Below, in pieces: positions 1 through 8,306 of a stretch of 64,000 nucleotides of DNA. Made by a program: the position numbers and the translations under genes. Location: contig NZ_AXAZ01000045.1 in NCBI RefSeq assembly GCF_000473065.1, positions 1 to 64,000 on the forward strand, given 5' to 3'. This DNA is from Bradyrhizobium sp. WSM1743. GTDB taxonomy: Bacteria; Pseudomonadota; Alphaproteobacteria; Rhizobiales; Xanthobacteraceae. The notes under the pieces are model-generated. The model made no database searches. It was not told the origin of the DNA and worked only from the letters and a program-made list of their open reading frames with translations. Numbering within the stretch: position 1 is the stretch's first letter; each line of letters begins with the position of its first letter.

Positions 1-105
1 CTTGCCGGCGAGCTGAACCAGCTCGTGCTTCATGTTGATGATCTGGTCCAGCCTGGCCCGGAACAGATCGCCCGATCCCGTCGCTTTGGGCTTCTTCGGT
101 CGCAT
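1..105 (-). CDS. IS5-like family transposase, N-terminal fragment (cut by window edge)
   Basis: Reading leftward from an ATG at 103-105, 35 codons stay open to the window edge and give a basic N-terminus beginning MRPKKPKATGSGDLFRARLD. I recognise this as the usual start of an IS5-type DDE transposase common in Bradyrhizobium. The catalytic DDE residues lie outside the window, so intactness cannot be judged. The 17-nt hairpin arms just upstream (168-206) probably belong to the end of the same element. Family assignment is from memory of similar proteins; that it is a transposase is fairly secure. Confidence 0.7.
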   Translation of the reverse strand, partial: MRPKKPKATGSGDLFRARLDQIINMKHELVQLAGK

Positions 106-167
106 CGCCACCTCCGATGCGAGGACGGAATCATGACTGGCGATTCGATGGAATCCTCAAAACGAAA

Positions 168-206
168 TTGCAGGGTTCCGATGCCCGAAGCATCAAAACC
201 CTGCAA
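168..206. repeat. Long hairpin at the probable IS boundary
   Basis: Arms 168-184 and 190-206 are inverted copies (outer part TTGCAGGGTT / AACCCTGCAA, inner part GATGC / GCATC) with a 2-nt mismatch and a 5-nt loop. It sits 60 bp upstream of the transposase start. It may be the IS terminal region or a hairpin blocking read-through into the transposase. No target duplication can be checked because the other IS end is outside the window. Confidence 0.6.
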
Positions 207-284
207 TCCCAAAACAGGCCACAACGAACAATGCGATCCCAGCTCAATCGCTTAGCCGCTCTTCACGGACGACTATGGAGAAGC

Positions 285-326
285 TGCGGCGTACTGGATG
301 CCCCGGTCAAGCCGGGGCATGACAGC
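285..326. repeat. Family A palindromic repeat, half copy
   Basis: A GCCCCGG-TCAA-CCGGGGC hairpin preceded by GCGGCGTACTGGAT and followed by GACAG. The same block recurs at 8187, 12250, 56007 and 58463. Here only one of the two hairpins found in full copies is present. Confidence 0.8.
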
Positions 327-362
327 GGAGATTTGCGGCGCGGGGTGTGCTCTCCTGACGTC

Positions 363-1862
363 TCAAATCTTCTGATTGTACTCGCCGACTTCGGGATGCG
401 TGCGCAGCACGCTGTTCACCATCTCGAACATGTCGTGCATGCGCTGCTCGGAGACCGGGCTCTCGACCACGACGACGAGCTCGGGCTTGTTGGAGGAGGC
501 GCGCACCAGGCCCCAGCTGCCGTCCTCGACGGTGACACGCACGCCATTGACGGTGACGAGATCGCGGATCGCCTGGCCGCCGATCTTCGCATCCTTCGCC
601 TGCAAGCCCTCGAAGTGCTTCACCACCTTGTCGATGACGCCGTATTTGACCTCGTCGGCGCAGTGCGGCGACATCGTCGGCGACGACCAGGTTTTTGGCA
701 GCGCGTTCTTCAGGTCGGCCATCGACTTGCCCGGCGCGCGGTCGAGCATGTCGCAGATCGCGATCGCCGACACCAGCCCGTCGTCATAGCCGCGGCCGAA
801 CGGCTTGTTGAAGAAGAAGTGGCCGGACTTTTCGAACCCCGCGAGAGCGGCCATCTCGTTGGTGCGGCGCTTCATGTAGGAGTGGCCGGTCTTCCAATAG
901 GCTACCTTGGCGCCCTGCTTCTGCAGCACAGGATCGGTGACGAACAGGCCGGTGGACTTCACGTCAACGACGAACTGCGCGTCCTTGTGGATCGCCGACA
1001 TGTCACGCGCCAGCATCACGCCGACCTTGTCGGCGAAGATCTCCTCGCCGGTGTTGTCGACGACGCCGCAGCGGTCGCCGTCACCGTCGAAGCCGAGGCC
1101 GACATCGGCCTCGTGATGCAGCACGGCGTCGCGGATCGCGTGCAGCATCTCCATGTCTTCCGGGTTCGGATTGTATTTCGGGAAGGTGTGGTCGAGCTCG
1201 GTGTCGAGCGGGATCACCTCGCAGCCGATCGCCTCCAGCACCTGCGGCGCGAAGGCGCCGGCTGTGCCGTTGCCGCAGGCCGCGACGACCTTGAGCTTGC
1301 GCTTAAGCTTCGGACGGGAGGTGAGATCGGCGATGTAGCGCGCCGGGTAATTTTCGTGGAATTGGTAGGAGCCACCCGCCTTGTTCTTGAACTCGGCATT
1401 GAGCACGATCTGCTTCAGCCGCGTCATCTCGTCGGGGCCGAAGGTCAACGGACGGTTGGCGCCCATCTTCACGCCGGTCCAGCCATTGTCGTTGTGCGAG
1501 GCCGTGACCATGGCGACGCAGGGCACATCTAAATCGAACTGCGCGAAATAGGCCATCGGCGTCACCGCAAGGCCGATGTCGTGCACCTTGCAACCCGCCG
1601 CCATCAGACCGGAGATCAGCGCATATTTGATCGAGGCCGAATAGCCGCGAAAATCATGACCGGTGACGATCTCTTGGCGGACACCGAGCTCGGCGATCAG
1701 CGCGCCCAACCCCATGCCGAGCGCCTGCACACCCATCAGGTTGATTTCCTTCTGGAACAACCAGCGCGCGTCGTATTCGCGAAAGCCCGTCGGCTTCACC
1801 ATCGGCTCGGATTCGAAGGCGTAGGTGTTGGGCAACAATACGGATTTCGGCTTCGGGAACAT
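363..1862 (-). CDS. Phosphomannomutase/phosphoglucomutase
   Basis: A 499-residue alpha-D-phosphohexomutase that interconverts hexose 6- and 1-phosphates, feeding nucleotide-sugar synthesis in the cytoplasm. The active-site serine loop is visible as TASHNDNG near residue 150, the metal-binding loop as GFDGDGDR near residue 260, and a late sugar-phosphate-binding region follows. Length fits the ManB/AlgC class. The ATG at 1862 lacks a strong ribosome site, but the N-terminal segment before residue 21 looks like part of the protein. It is transcribed alone. With ugd and the acyltransferase nearby it suits surface polysaccharide supply. Whether mannose or glucose phosphate is preferred cannot be told. 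Confidence 0.92.
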   Translation of the reverse strand: MFPKPKSVLLPNTYAFESEPMVKPTGFREYDARWLFQKEINLMGVQALGMGLGALIAELGVRQEIVTGHDFRGYSASIKYALISGLMAAGCKVHDIGLAVTPMAYFAQFDLDVPCVAMVTASHNDNGWTGVKMGANRPLTFGPDEMTRLKQIVLNAEFKNKAGGSYQFHENYPARYIADLTSRPKLKRKLKVVAACGNGTAGAFAPQVLEAIGCEVIPLDTELDHTFPKYNPNPEDMEMLHAIRDAVLHHEADVGLGFDGDGDRCGVVDNTGEEIFADKVGVMLARDMSAIHKDAQFVVDVKSTGLFVTDPVLQKQGAKVAYWKTGHSYMKRRTNEMAALAGFEKSGHFFFNKPFGRGYDDGLVSAIAICDMLDRAPGKSMADLKNALPKTWSSPTMSPHCADEVKYGVIDKVVKHFEGLQAKDAKIGGQAIRDLVTVNGVRVTVEDGSWGLVRASSNKPELVVVVESPVSEQRMHDMFEMVNSVLRTHPEVGEYNQKI

Positions 1863-1968
1863 TGAGACGGTCTCGTGAAAAGGGGGCAGGATTGCTGCAG
1901 CCTTAGCGAATGCCGGGCCGCAACGAAAGGCGGGAATGAAGGCTTATGGCCGATAATTGCGGCAGTTT

Positions 1969-1988
1969 GGTAACGAAGAAACGTTACC
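1969..1988. repeat. GGTAACG-N6-CGTTACC inverted repeat
   Basis: Perfect 7-bp arms at 1969-1975 and 1982-1988 with a 6-nt spacer, in the gap upstream of the phosphohexomutase and downstream of the protease gene. No T-run follows on either strand, so an operator is as likely as a transcript end. Confidence 0.5.
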
Positions 1989-2049
1989 GCGAGGGCGGCA
2001 GAGCAAACATATCTTTTTGAAACTGACCGCGCGATCGCGCGGGGCGCCT

Positions 2050-2562
2050 CTACTCCTCAAGCACCAGCTGACCGTTGGAATATTCGAACCGCTTCAGGCG
2101 CGACAGGAAGGAAAGGCCGAGCAGGTTCTCGGACAGCGCCTCGTCCGGCAGCACCATGGCATCGACATCGCGCACGATAAGACCGCCGACCTCGAGCATG
2201 GCGATGCGCGTGCGCGCGGCCTTGATGGTGCCGTTGGCGGTGGAGACGGTGGCGTTGTACTCGCCGCGCGACGGACGCAGGCCGAAGCGTGCGGCCGAGG
2301 TCTCGTTCAACGCCACGACGGAGGCGCCGGTATCGATCATGAAGGCGACGCGCTGACCGTCGATCCGGCCCTCGGTCTGGAAATGACCACGGCCGTCGCG
2401 GGAGATGGCGAAGCTGCGGCCGCCGGCCGAAGCTGTGGCCGCAATCGCGACTGTCGTGCGCGGCGCCGATGTAGCGGAGGCCGAGCTCATCTTGTCCGCC
2501 ATCTGCGCCATGAAGGTGCCGAGGCCGATCATGACGACCGCGATGATCATAATGTTACGCAT
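2050..2562 (-). CDS. Membrane-anchored retropepsin-like aspartic protease (TIGR02281 type)
   Basis: About 170 residues. An N-terminal hydrophobic helix (IMIIAVVMIGLGTFMAQ) anchors it, leaving the rest on the periplasmic side. The single catalytic motif is FMIDTGASVVALNE, the DTGA signature of clan AA aspartic peptidases, which act as homodimers; a later hydrophobic stretch and LLGLSFLSRL match the family C-terminus. I chose the ATG at 2562, just before the helix; in-frame GTG 2598 and ATG 2595 would add 12 residues and neither has a better ribosome site. The substrate is unknown for this family. The gene stands alone. Confidence 0.85.
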   Translation of the reverse strand: MRNIMIIAVVMIGLGTFMAQMADKMSSASATSAPRTTVAIAATASAGGRSFAISRDGRGHFQTEGRIDGQRVAFMIDTGASVVALNETSAARFGLRPSRGEYNATVSTANGTIKAARTRIAMLEVGGLIVRDVDAMVLPDEALSENLLGLSFLSRLKRFEYSNGQLVLEE

Positions 2563-2687
2563 CACACCATTTCCGAGCCGAAAGCTCGATTTCATCACGC
2601 GGCACGCCCGCCCGCGAGCAACGCCGCGGTCAGCACGATGCTATTTTGACGAAAAGGATGAGCGGACGGTTAATACGCCAGTTTAAA

Positions 2688-2825
2688 CCTCTCCCCGCTT
2701 GCGGGGAGACGTCGGATTGCGAAGCAATCCGGGTGAGGGGGTACAGGTCTATCGATGGAGAAGCGCCTGAAGAGAGAGCCCCTCACCCCGACCCTCTCCC
2801 CGCAAGAGCGGGGCGACGGAGAGGA
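2688..2825. repeat. Family B repeat: paired CTCTCCCC / GGGGAGAGG hairpins
   Basis: CTCTCCCCGCTTGCGGGGAG at 2690-2709 and its counterpart CCCTCTCCCCGCAAGAGCGGGG near 2793-2814 flank about 80 bp carrying GGTGAGGGG and GCCCCTCACC. Two further paired copies sit at 37682-37810 and 58211-58350. It lies after hrpB and before the protease gene on the minus strand. Confidence 0.8.
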
Positions 2826-2829
2826 CGTC

Positions 2830-5304
2830 TCATGTCCCGCGCGGCTTCGCCCGCCTTGTCGGCACTGCGCTCGCGGGATCATCGGGCCAGGGATGGCGCG
2901 GGTAGCGGCCGCGCAGGTCGGAGCGCACGGCCGCGTAGCTGCCGCGCCAGAAGCCGGGCAGATCGCGCGTCACCTGCACCGGACGCTGCGCCGGCGACAG
3001 CAATTCCAGCACCAAGGGGACCTTGCCGGCCGCGATCGAGGGATGGGTGTTGAGGCCGAACAATTCCTGCAGCCGCACCGCGATCGTCGGCCCCTGCTCG
3101 GCCTCGTAGTCGATCGCAAGCGCGCTTCCGGTCGGCGCCTCGAAATGCGTCGGCGCCTCGCGGTCGAGCCGTGCGCGCATCTCCCACGGCAGCAGCGCCA
3201 TCAGCGCGTCGGAGAGATCGCCCGCGGAGATATCCTTGAGCGCGACCTTGTCGTAGAGCGCCGGCACCAGCCAATCGTCACGTCGTGCGACCAACCCGTC
3301 GTCGGACAGATCGGGCCAGCTGTCGCCCTCGGCCTTGCGCAGGAACATCACACGGTCACGCCACTGCTTGGCGGCCTTCGACCAGGGCAGCCGGTCGAGG
3401 CCGGCGGCGATCAATCCATCGGCGAGAATGCGCGCGGTTTCCTCGGAAGGCGACAGTGCGAGGGTGGCTTCGGACAGCGTGATCGCGTGCAGCACGCGCT
3501 TGCGCCGCGCGCGTAGCGCCATCGCGCCGCGGTCGAAGGAGATCTCGTCGGCGGTCTCGATGTGCTCGGCGAAATGCCGTTCGATCTCGTCCTGGGTGAT
3601 TTGCGCCGCGAGCAGGATGCGTCCGCTCGCCGCCGTCCCCGTCATCTCGCCGATCGCGATGTAGGGCGCGCGGGCGAGCGAGGCGGTCTGCTCGACGGCA
3701 GCGCCACGGCCGTTGGCCAGTACGAAGCTGCCATTGCCGCGGTTGCGCGCGACGCGATCCGGAAACGCATAGGCGAGCATCAGGCCGGTCGAAATATCCT
3801 CCTGCTGCCCTGCTTTCTCCGACGCCGCGACTTGCGAGGCCCAGCGGCGCGCCAGATCGCGCGCGCTCGCTGCGCGCGGCGAGCGGTCTCGGCGGAACTG
3901 GTCGCGCCGGTGCTCGAGATCGACGCTGTCGCCCCCTAACCCGCGCTCGGTGATGATGGCGGCGATCTCGGCGGCGGCCTCGCCGCTGCCTGCACGGTGC
4001 GAATCCACGATCATGCGCGCCAGCCGCGGTGGCAGTGCCAGCGCACGCAGGCTCTTGCCCTCTGCGGTAATGCGGCCGTCGCCATCGAGCGCGTTCAGCT
4101 CGGTCAGCAAGCTCTTCGCTTCCTTCCAGGCCGGCTGCGGCGGCGGGTCGAGGAACGACAGCGTGGCGGGATCGCTGACACCCCATTGCGCGAGATCGAG
4201 CACCAGCGAAGACAGATCGGCGCTGAGGATTTCCGGCTGGGTGTAGGGCGCGAGCGAGGCGGTCTGCGGCTCGTCCCAGAGCCGGTAGCAGACACCGGGC
4301 TCGGTGCGGCCGGCGCGGCCGCGGCGCTGGTCCACCGCCGCGCGCGAGGCGCGCACCGTTTCGAGCCGGGTCAGGCCGATGTCGGGCTCATAGCGCGGCA
4401 CGCGGGCAAGACCGCAATCGACGACGATGCGCACGCCTTCGATGGTGAGCGAGGTCTCGGCGATCGATGTCGCCAGCACGACCTTGCGCATGCCCTTCGG
4501 CGCCGGCGCGATGGCGCGGTCCTGCACGGCGGCATCGAGCGCGCCGAACAGCGGCACGATCTCGATGGAGGCGTCCTGCACGCGCTCTGAGAGAAAATTC
4601 TGGGTGCGGCGGATTTCGGCGGCGCCCGGCAGGAACGCCAGCACCGAGCCGCTGTCGGCGCGCAGCGCGGACGCAATCGCATCCGCCATCTGCCGCTCGA
4701 TCGGCGCATCCGCCTTGCGGCCGAGATAGCGCGTCTCGACCGGAAAGGCGCGGCCCTCGCTTTCGACGACCGGGGCATCGCCGAGCAGTTTTGCCACGCG
4801 CGCACCGTCGAGCGTGGCCGACATCACCAGGATGCGCAGATCCTCGCGCAGGCCGGTTTGCGCATCACGCGCCAGAGCGAGGCCGAGATCGGCGTCGAGC
4901 GAGCGCTCGTGGAATTCGTCGAACAGGATGGCGGCGACACCGGAGAGTTCGGGATCGTCGAGGATCTGGCGGGTGAAGATTCCCTCCGTCACCACCTCGA
5001 TGCGCGTCGCGCGCGAGATCTTCGAGCCAAAGCGGACGCGGTAGCCGACAGTTTCGCCAGTGCGCTCGCCAAGCGATTTGGCCATGCGGTCAGCGCTGGC
5101 GCGCGCGGCGATGCGGCGCGGCTCCAATACGATGATCTTCTTATCCTTCGCCCAGGGTGCGTCGAGCAGCGCCAGCGGCACCCGCGTGGTCTTGCCGGCG
5201 CCCGGCGGCGCCACCAGCACGGCGGCGTTGTTGGCCTCCAGCGTGCGCGACAAATCGTCGAGCACGGCATCGATCGGGAGGGGCGTGTCGAAGCTGCGGG
5301 GCAA
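2830..5304 (-). CDS. hrpB: ATP-dependent RNA helicase HrpB
   Basis: An 824-residue DEAH-box helicase. Walker A is APPGAGKTTR (residues 32-41), motif II is DEFHERS (129-135), motif III is MSATLDG, and the helicase C-terminal half contains QRRGRAGRTEPG (motif VI). After these come the HA2/OB region and the HrpB-specific C-terminal domain ending in a PAWRG-like segment (FWRGSYAAVRSDLRGRYPRH). Length is normal for HrpB. The only upstream in-frame start is TTG at 5304; the next candidate is a GTG 12 codons later. Its cellular role is poorly known in alphaproteobacteria. It is flanked by repeat blocks on both sides, so it is probably a single-gene unit. Confidence 0.94.
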   Translation of the reverse strand: MPRSFDTPLPIDAVLDDLSRTLEANNAAVLVAPPGAGKTTRVPLALLDAPWAKDKKIIVLEPRRIAARASADRMAKSLGERTGETVGYRVRFGSKISRATRIEVVTEGIFTRQILDDPELSGVAAILFDEFHERSLDADLGLALARDAQTGLREDLRILVMSATLDGARVAKLLGDAPVVESEGRAFPVETRYLGRKADAPIERQMADAIASALRADSGSVLAFLPGAAEIRRTQNFLSERVQDASIEIVPLFGALDAAVQDRAIAPAPKGMRKVVLATSIAETSLTIEGVRIVVDCGLARVPRYEPDIGLTRLETVRASRAAVDQRRGRAGRTEPGVCYRLWDEPQTASLAPYTQPEILSADLSSLVLDLAQWGVSDPATLSFLDPPPQPAWKEAKSLLTELNALDGDGRITAEGKSLRALALPPRLARMIVDSHRAGSGEAAAEIAAIITERGLGGDSVDLEHRRDQFRRDRSPRAASARDLARRWASQVAASEKAGQQEDISTGLMLAYAFPDRVARNRGNGSFVLANGRGAAVEQTASLARAPYIAIGEMTGTAASGRILLAAQITQDEIERHFAEHIETADEISFDRGAMALRARRKRVLHAITLSEATLALSPSEETARILADGLIAAGLDRLPWSKAAKQWRDRVMFLRKAEGDSWPDLSDDGLVARRDDWLVPALYDKVALKDISAGDLSDALMALLPWEMRARLDREAPTHFEAPTGSALAIDYEAEQGPTIAVRLQELFGLNTHPSIAAGKVPLVLELLSPAQRPVQVTRDLPGFWRGSYAAVRSDLRGRYPRHPWPDDPASAVPTRRAKPRGT

Positions 5305-5316
5305 GGAAGCATCCGG

Positions 5317-5449
5317 TCGTCATGCCCGGCCTTGTCCCGCCTGCGCGACCGAAGCCGCTTCGGCGGGGCGAAGGCCCGGGCATCCACGTTCTTTCAGGCG
5401 AGAGTGAACAAGACGTGGATGGCCGGGACAAGCCCGGCCGTGACGGTTT
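5317..5449. repeat. Family C paired palindrome with an inserted small palindrome
   Basis: Two hairpins of the GTCATGCCCGGgCTTGTCCCGGGCATCCACGT type face each other. The right one (about 5415-5445) is intact. The left one is split after CTTGTCCC (5338): 36 bp (5339-5374), with its own CCGAAG-CCG-CTTCGG core, sit in the loop before CCCGGGCATCCACG resumes. An uninterrupted copy is at 28512-28603. Confidence 0.75.
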
Positions 5450-5469
5450 CGTTCAACAAGGATGTGCGA

Positions 5470-6786
5470 TCAGCCCTGCACAGCGGGCCGGCCGACGCTC
5501 TCATAGGTGAAGCCGGCGGCCTCCATCTCCTCGGGCCGGTAGATGTTGCGGAGGTCGACGACGACCGGCTGCGCCATGGTCGCCCTCAACCGGTCGAGAT
5601 CGAGCGCGCGGAACTGCACCCATTCGGTGACGATGACGAGCGCATCGGCGCCTTGCGCGCAGGAATAAGCGTCCTCGCAATAGGTGATATCGGGCAATTC
5701 GCCCTTGGCCTGCTCCATGCCGACGGGATCGAACGCCTTGACCTTCGCGCCCATGTCGATCAGGCCGGTGACCAGCGGGATCGACGGAGCATCGCGCATG
5801 TCGTCGGTGTCGGGCTTGAAGGTGAGGCCGAGCACGGCGATGGTCTTGCCGCGCAAGGAGCCGCCGAGCGCCTGGCTCACTTTCCGCGCCATCGCGCGCT
5901 TGCGGTTCTCGTTGACCGCCAGCACGGATTCGACGATGCGCAGGTTCACGTCGTAGTCCTGCGCGATCTTGATCAAGGCTTTGGTGTCCTTCGGGAAGCA
6001 CGAGCCGCCGAAGCCGGGACCGGCATGGAGGAACTTGGTGCCGATGCGGTTGTCGAGGCCAATGCCGCGCGCGACCTCCTGGACATTGGCGCCGGCCTTT
6101 TCGGACAGATCGGCGATCTCGTTGATGAAGGTGATCTTGGTCGCCAGGAACGCGTTGGCGGCGTATTTGATCATCTCCGCGGTGCGGCGCTCCGTGAACA
6201 TCAGCGGCGCCTGGTTCAACGACAGCGGGCGGTAGATGTCGCCCATCACCTTGCGGCCGCGCTCGTCGGAGGTGCCGACCACGATGCGGTCGGGGAATTT
6301 GAAATCGCGGATCGCCGCGCCCTCGCGCAGGAATTCGGGATTGGAGGCGACCACCACATCGGCCGCAGGGTTGGCTTCGCGGATGATGCGCTCGACCTCG
6401 TCGCCGGTGCCGACCGGCACGGTCGATTTCGTCACCACCACGGTGAAGCCTTGAAGCGACTGCGCGATCTCGCGGGCGGCGGCGTAGACATAGGAGAGGT
6501 CAGCGTGCCCATCGCCGCGGCGGGAAGGGGTGCCGACCGCGATGAACACGGCATCGGCATCGGCAACCGGCTTGGTCAGGTCGGTGGTAAAATCGAGCCG
6601 CTTGGCTTTCACGTTGTTCGCGACCAGCTCGTCGAGCCCAGGCTCGTAGATCGGGATCTCGCCGCGATGGAGTGCCGCGATCTTCTTCTCGTCCTTGTCG
6701 ACGCAGGTGACGTCGTGGCCGAAATCCGCAAAGCAGGCGCCGGACACCAATCCCACATAGCCCGTGCCGATCATCGCAATTCGCAT
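5470..6786 (-). CDS. ugd: UDP-glucose 6-dehydrogenase
   Basis: Oxidises UDP-glucose to UDP-glucuronate with two NAD+, in the cytoplasm, for acidic exopolysaccharide, capsule or LPS. The 438-residue protein begins with the Rossmann motif GTGYVGL (residues 7-13). The catalytic cysteine lies in GPGFGGSCFPKDTKAL near residue 258-273, and the C-terminal UDP-binding domain contains GLTFKPDTDDMRDAPS. Length is standard. The ATG at 6786 is the natural start right before the beta-alpha-beta fold. It is divergent from the acyltransferase at 6979, and both fit surface-glycan synthesis. rkpK is a synonym used in rhizobia. Confidence 0.95.
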   Translation of the reverse strand: MRIAMIGTGYVGLVSGACFADFGHDVTCVDKDEKKIAALHRGEIPIYEPGLDELVANNVKAKRLDFTTDLTKPVADADAVFIAVGTPSRRGDGHADLSYVYAAAREIAQSLQGFTVVVTKSTVPVGTGDEVERIIREANPAADVVVASNPEFLREGAAIRDFKFPDRIVVGTSDERGRKVMGDIYRPLSLNQAPLMFTERRTAEMIKYAANAFLATKITFINEIADLSEKAGANVQEVARGIGLDNRIGTKFLHAGPGFGGSCFPKDTKALIKIAQDYDVNLRIVESVLAVNENRKRAMARKVSQALGGSLRGKTIAVLGLTFKPDTDDMRDAPSIPLVTGLIDMGAKVKAFDPVGMEQAKGELPDITYCEDAYSCAQGADALVIVTEWVQFRALDLDRLRATMAQPVVVDLRNIYRPEEMEAAGFTYESVGRPAVQG

Positions 6787-6978
6787 GAAAAATCCTGTTC
6801 CAGCTTGGTTAACGGAAGCCCAATTCGGGGCGGTTTAGCATTTTCCAGAGGTCATGGAACAGTCCGCATGCAAAAACCGGCCCGCGATTTGAACCGGTAA
6901 AGAAGTCGGAAACCACTGCGCTCCAAACTGCCCCACACCCGCACAGGGGCGGGCGGAAGCGCCTCGAAAAGGGACATC

Positions 6979-8046
6979 ATGGCACGATCGGGCACAATCG
7001 CGGCGGCCGGGCTTTCCAAGGTCCCTTCGGCCGCGCGCATCGACTGGGTCGACTACGCCAAGGGCATCTGCATCATCATGGTCGTGATGATGCATTCGGT
7101 GCTGGGGGTCGAGCTCGCCGCCGGCCAGACCGGTTTCATGCATGTCGCCGTGGCCTTCGCAAAGCCGTTCCGGATGCCGGATTTCTTCCTGATCTCGGGC
7201 TTGTTCCTGTCTCTGGTGATTGATCGGGACTGGCGAACCTATCTCGACCGCAAGGTGGTGCATTTCGCCTATTTTTATGTCGTCTGGGTGACAATCCAGT
7301 TCGGCTTCAAGGCGCCGGCCTTTGCCGCAGAGACCGGCTGGCGCGCGGTCGGCCTGCTGTACCTCGAGTCCTTCATCGAGCCGTTCGGCACGCTGTGGTT
7401 CATCTATCTGTTGCCGATCTTCTTCGTCGTCACGAAACTGACACGCAAAGTCCCGCCGCTCGCGATCTGGCTCGTCGCCGCCGCGCTGGAGACGGCACGG
7501 ATCACGACCGGCTGGACCGTCATCGACGAGTTCTGCGCGCGCTTCGTCTATTTCTATTCGGGCTACCTGTTCGCGCCTTACGTGTTCGCCCTGTCGGATC
7601 GCGCGCGGACACGTCCCGTGCTTGCGCTCGCGGCGCTCGCGACCTGGGCGCTGGTCAATGCCGGCCTGGTCGCATGGGGCGCCAGTGAATGGGCGCTCGT
7701 CTCGCTCGTGCTCGGCTTTGCCGGCGCCTGCGCCATCATTACGACGGGCACGCTGCTCGCGCGCGCGCAGTGGCTCAATTTCCTTCGCTTCTGCGGCGAG
7801 CATTCGATCGTGATCTACCTCGCCTTCTTCCTGCCGATGGCGGCGACGCGGACGCTGCTGCTCCGCACGGGCATCATAGCCGACATCGGCACGGTATCGC
7901 TGCTCGTCACCATCGCCGGCGTGCTCGGAGCGCTGGCGATCTGGCAGGTGGCGCTGCGCCTCAATGCGCGCTTCCTGTTCGAGCGGCCCGATGCGTTCTG
8001 GATCGCGCCGAGGAAGGCGGGAGCGGTGTTGCAGGCGGCGGAGTAG
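6979..8046 (+). CDS. Acyltransferase family 3 membrane protein
   Basis: 355 residues with about ten hydrophobic segments, starting RIDWVDYAKGICIIMVVMMH, the classic first helix of acyltransferase family 3, with the His near residue 36 expected in the active site. RMPDFFLISGLFLSLV matches the conserved phenylalanine/serine-rich second block. Family members transfer acetyl or succinyl groups to carbohydrates from the membrane. AAGGGA sits 4 nt before the ATG. The gene is divergent from ugd and followed by repeats, so it is monocistronic. The acceptor is probably an exported glycan, but that is inference. Confidence 0.88.
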   Translation: MARSGTIAAAGLSKVPSAARIDWVDYAKGICIIMVVMMHSVLGVELAAGQTGFMHVAVAFAKPFRMPDFFLISGLFLSLVIDRDWRTYLDRKVVHFAYFYVVWVTIQFGFKAPAFAAETGWRAVGLLYLESFIEPFGTLWFIYLLPIFFVVTKLTRKVPPLAIWLVAAALETARITTGWTVIDEFCARFVYFYSGYLFAPYVFALSDRARTRPVLALAALATWALVNAGLVAWGASEWALVSLVLGFAGACAIITTGTLLARAQWLNFLRFCGEHSIVIYLAFFLPMAATRTLLLRTGIIADIGTVSLLVTIAGVLGALAIWQVALRLNARFLFERPDAFWIAPRKAGAVLQAAE

Positions 8047-8057
8047 CTGTATTCTCG

Positions 8058-8232
8058 CTGTCGTCGCCCGGCTTGCCGTCTTCGCTAAAGCTTCGCCGGC
8101 CCAACACCGAAGAGCCCGACGAAGCCTTCGCGTAGCCGGGACCGGGCGACCCAGTATTCCAGAGACAGCGATTGTTGATCGATAAGCCGCGGCGTACTGG
8201 ATTCCCCGGTCAAGCCGGGGAATGACAGTGGG
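8058..8232. repeat. Family A paired palindrome with an inserted 65-bp palindrome
   Basis: The right hairpin (8187-8228, GCGGCGTACTGGATTCCCCGG...) is intact. The left hairpin begins CTGTCGTCGCCCGGCTTG and ends ACCGGGCGACCCAGTATTCC as in copy 12250-12357, but 8076-8140 lies between the arms. The insert is itself an imperfect palindrome (GCTAAAGCTTCGCCGG against CCGACGAAGCCTTCGC). Confidence 0.8.
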
Positions 8233-8306
8233 GATAGCGGCGGCAGCAAGCCAAAAATCCGCCTCCCAAGGCTGTCAAAGCCCGCAAAAATTCATACATT
8301 GCAGCC

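Noticed and set aside
117-1532. Long plus-strand open frame (471 codons)
   Set aside because: It runs antisense through the phosphohexomutase; its product is rich in Arg/His/Asp runs typical of a shadow of a GC-rich gene and has no domain.
2599-2829. Small gene between hrpB and the protease
   Set aside because: The whole stretch is a family B repeat; open frames differ between strands and follow the repeat.
4858-6900. Plus-strand open frame of 680 codons
   Set aside because: Antisense to hrpB and ugd, both of which have complete catalytic motifs; no protein-like pattern and it crosses a repeat.
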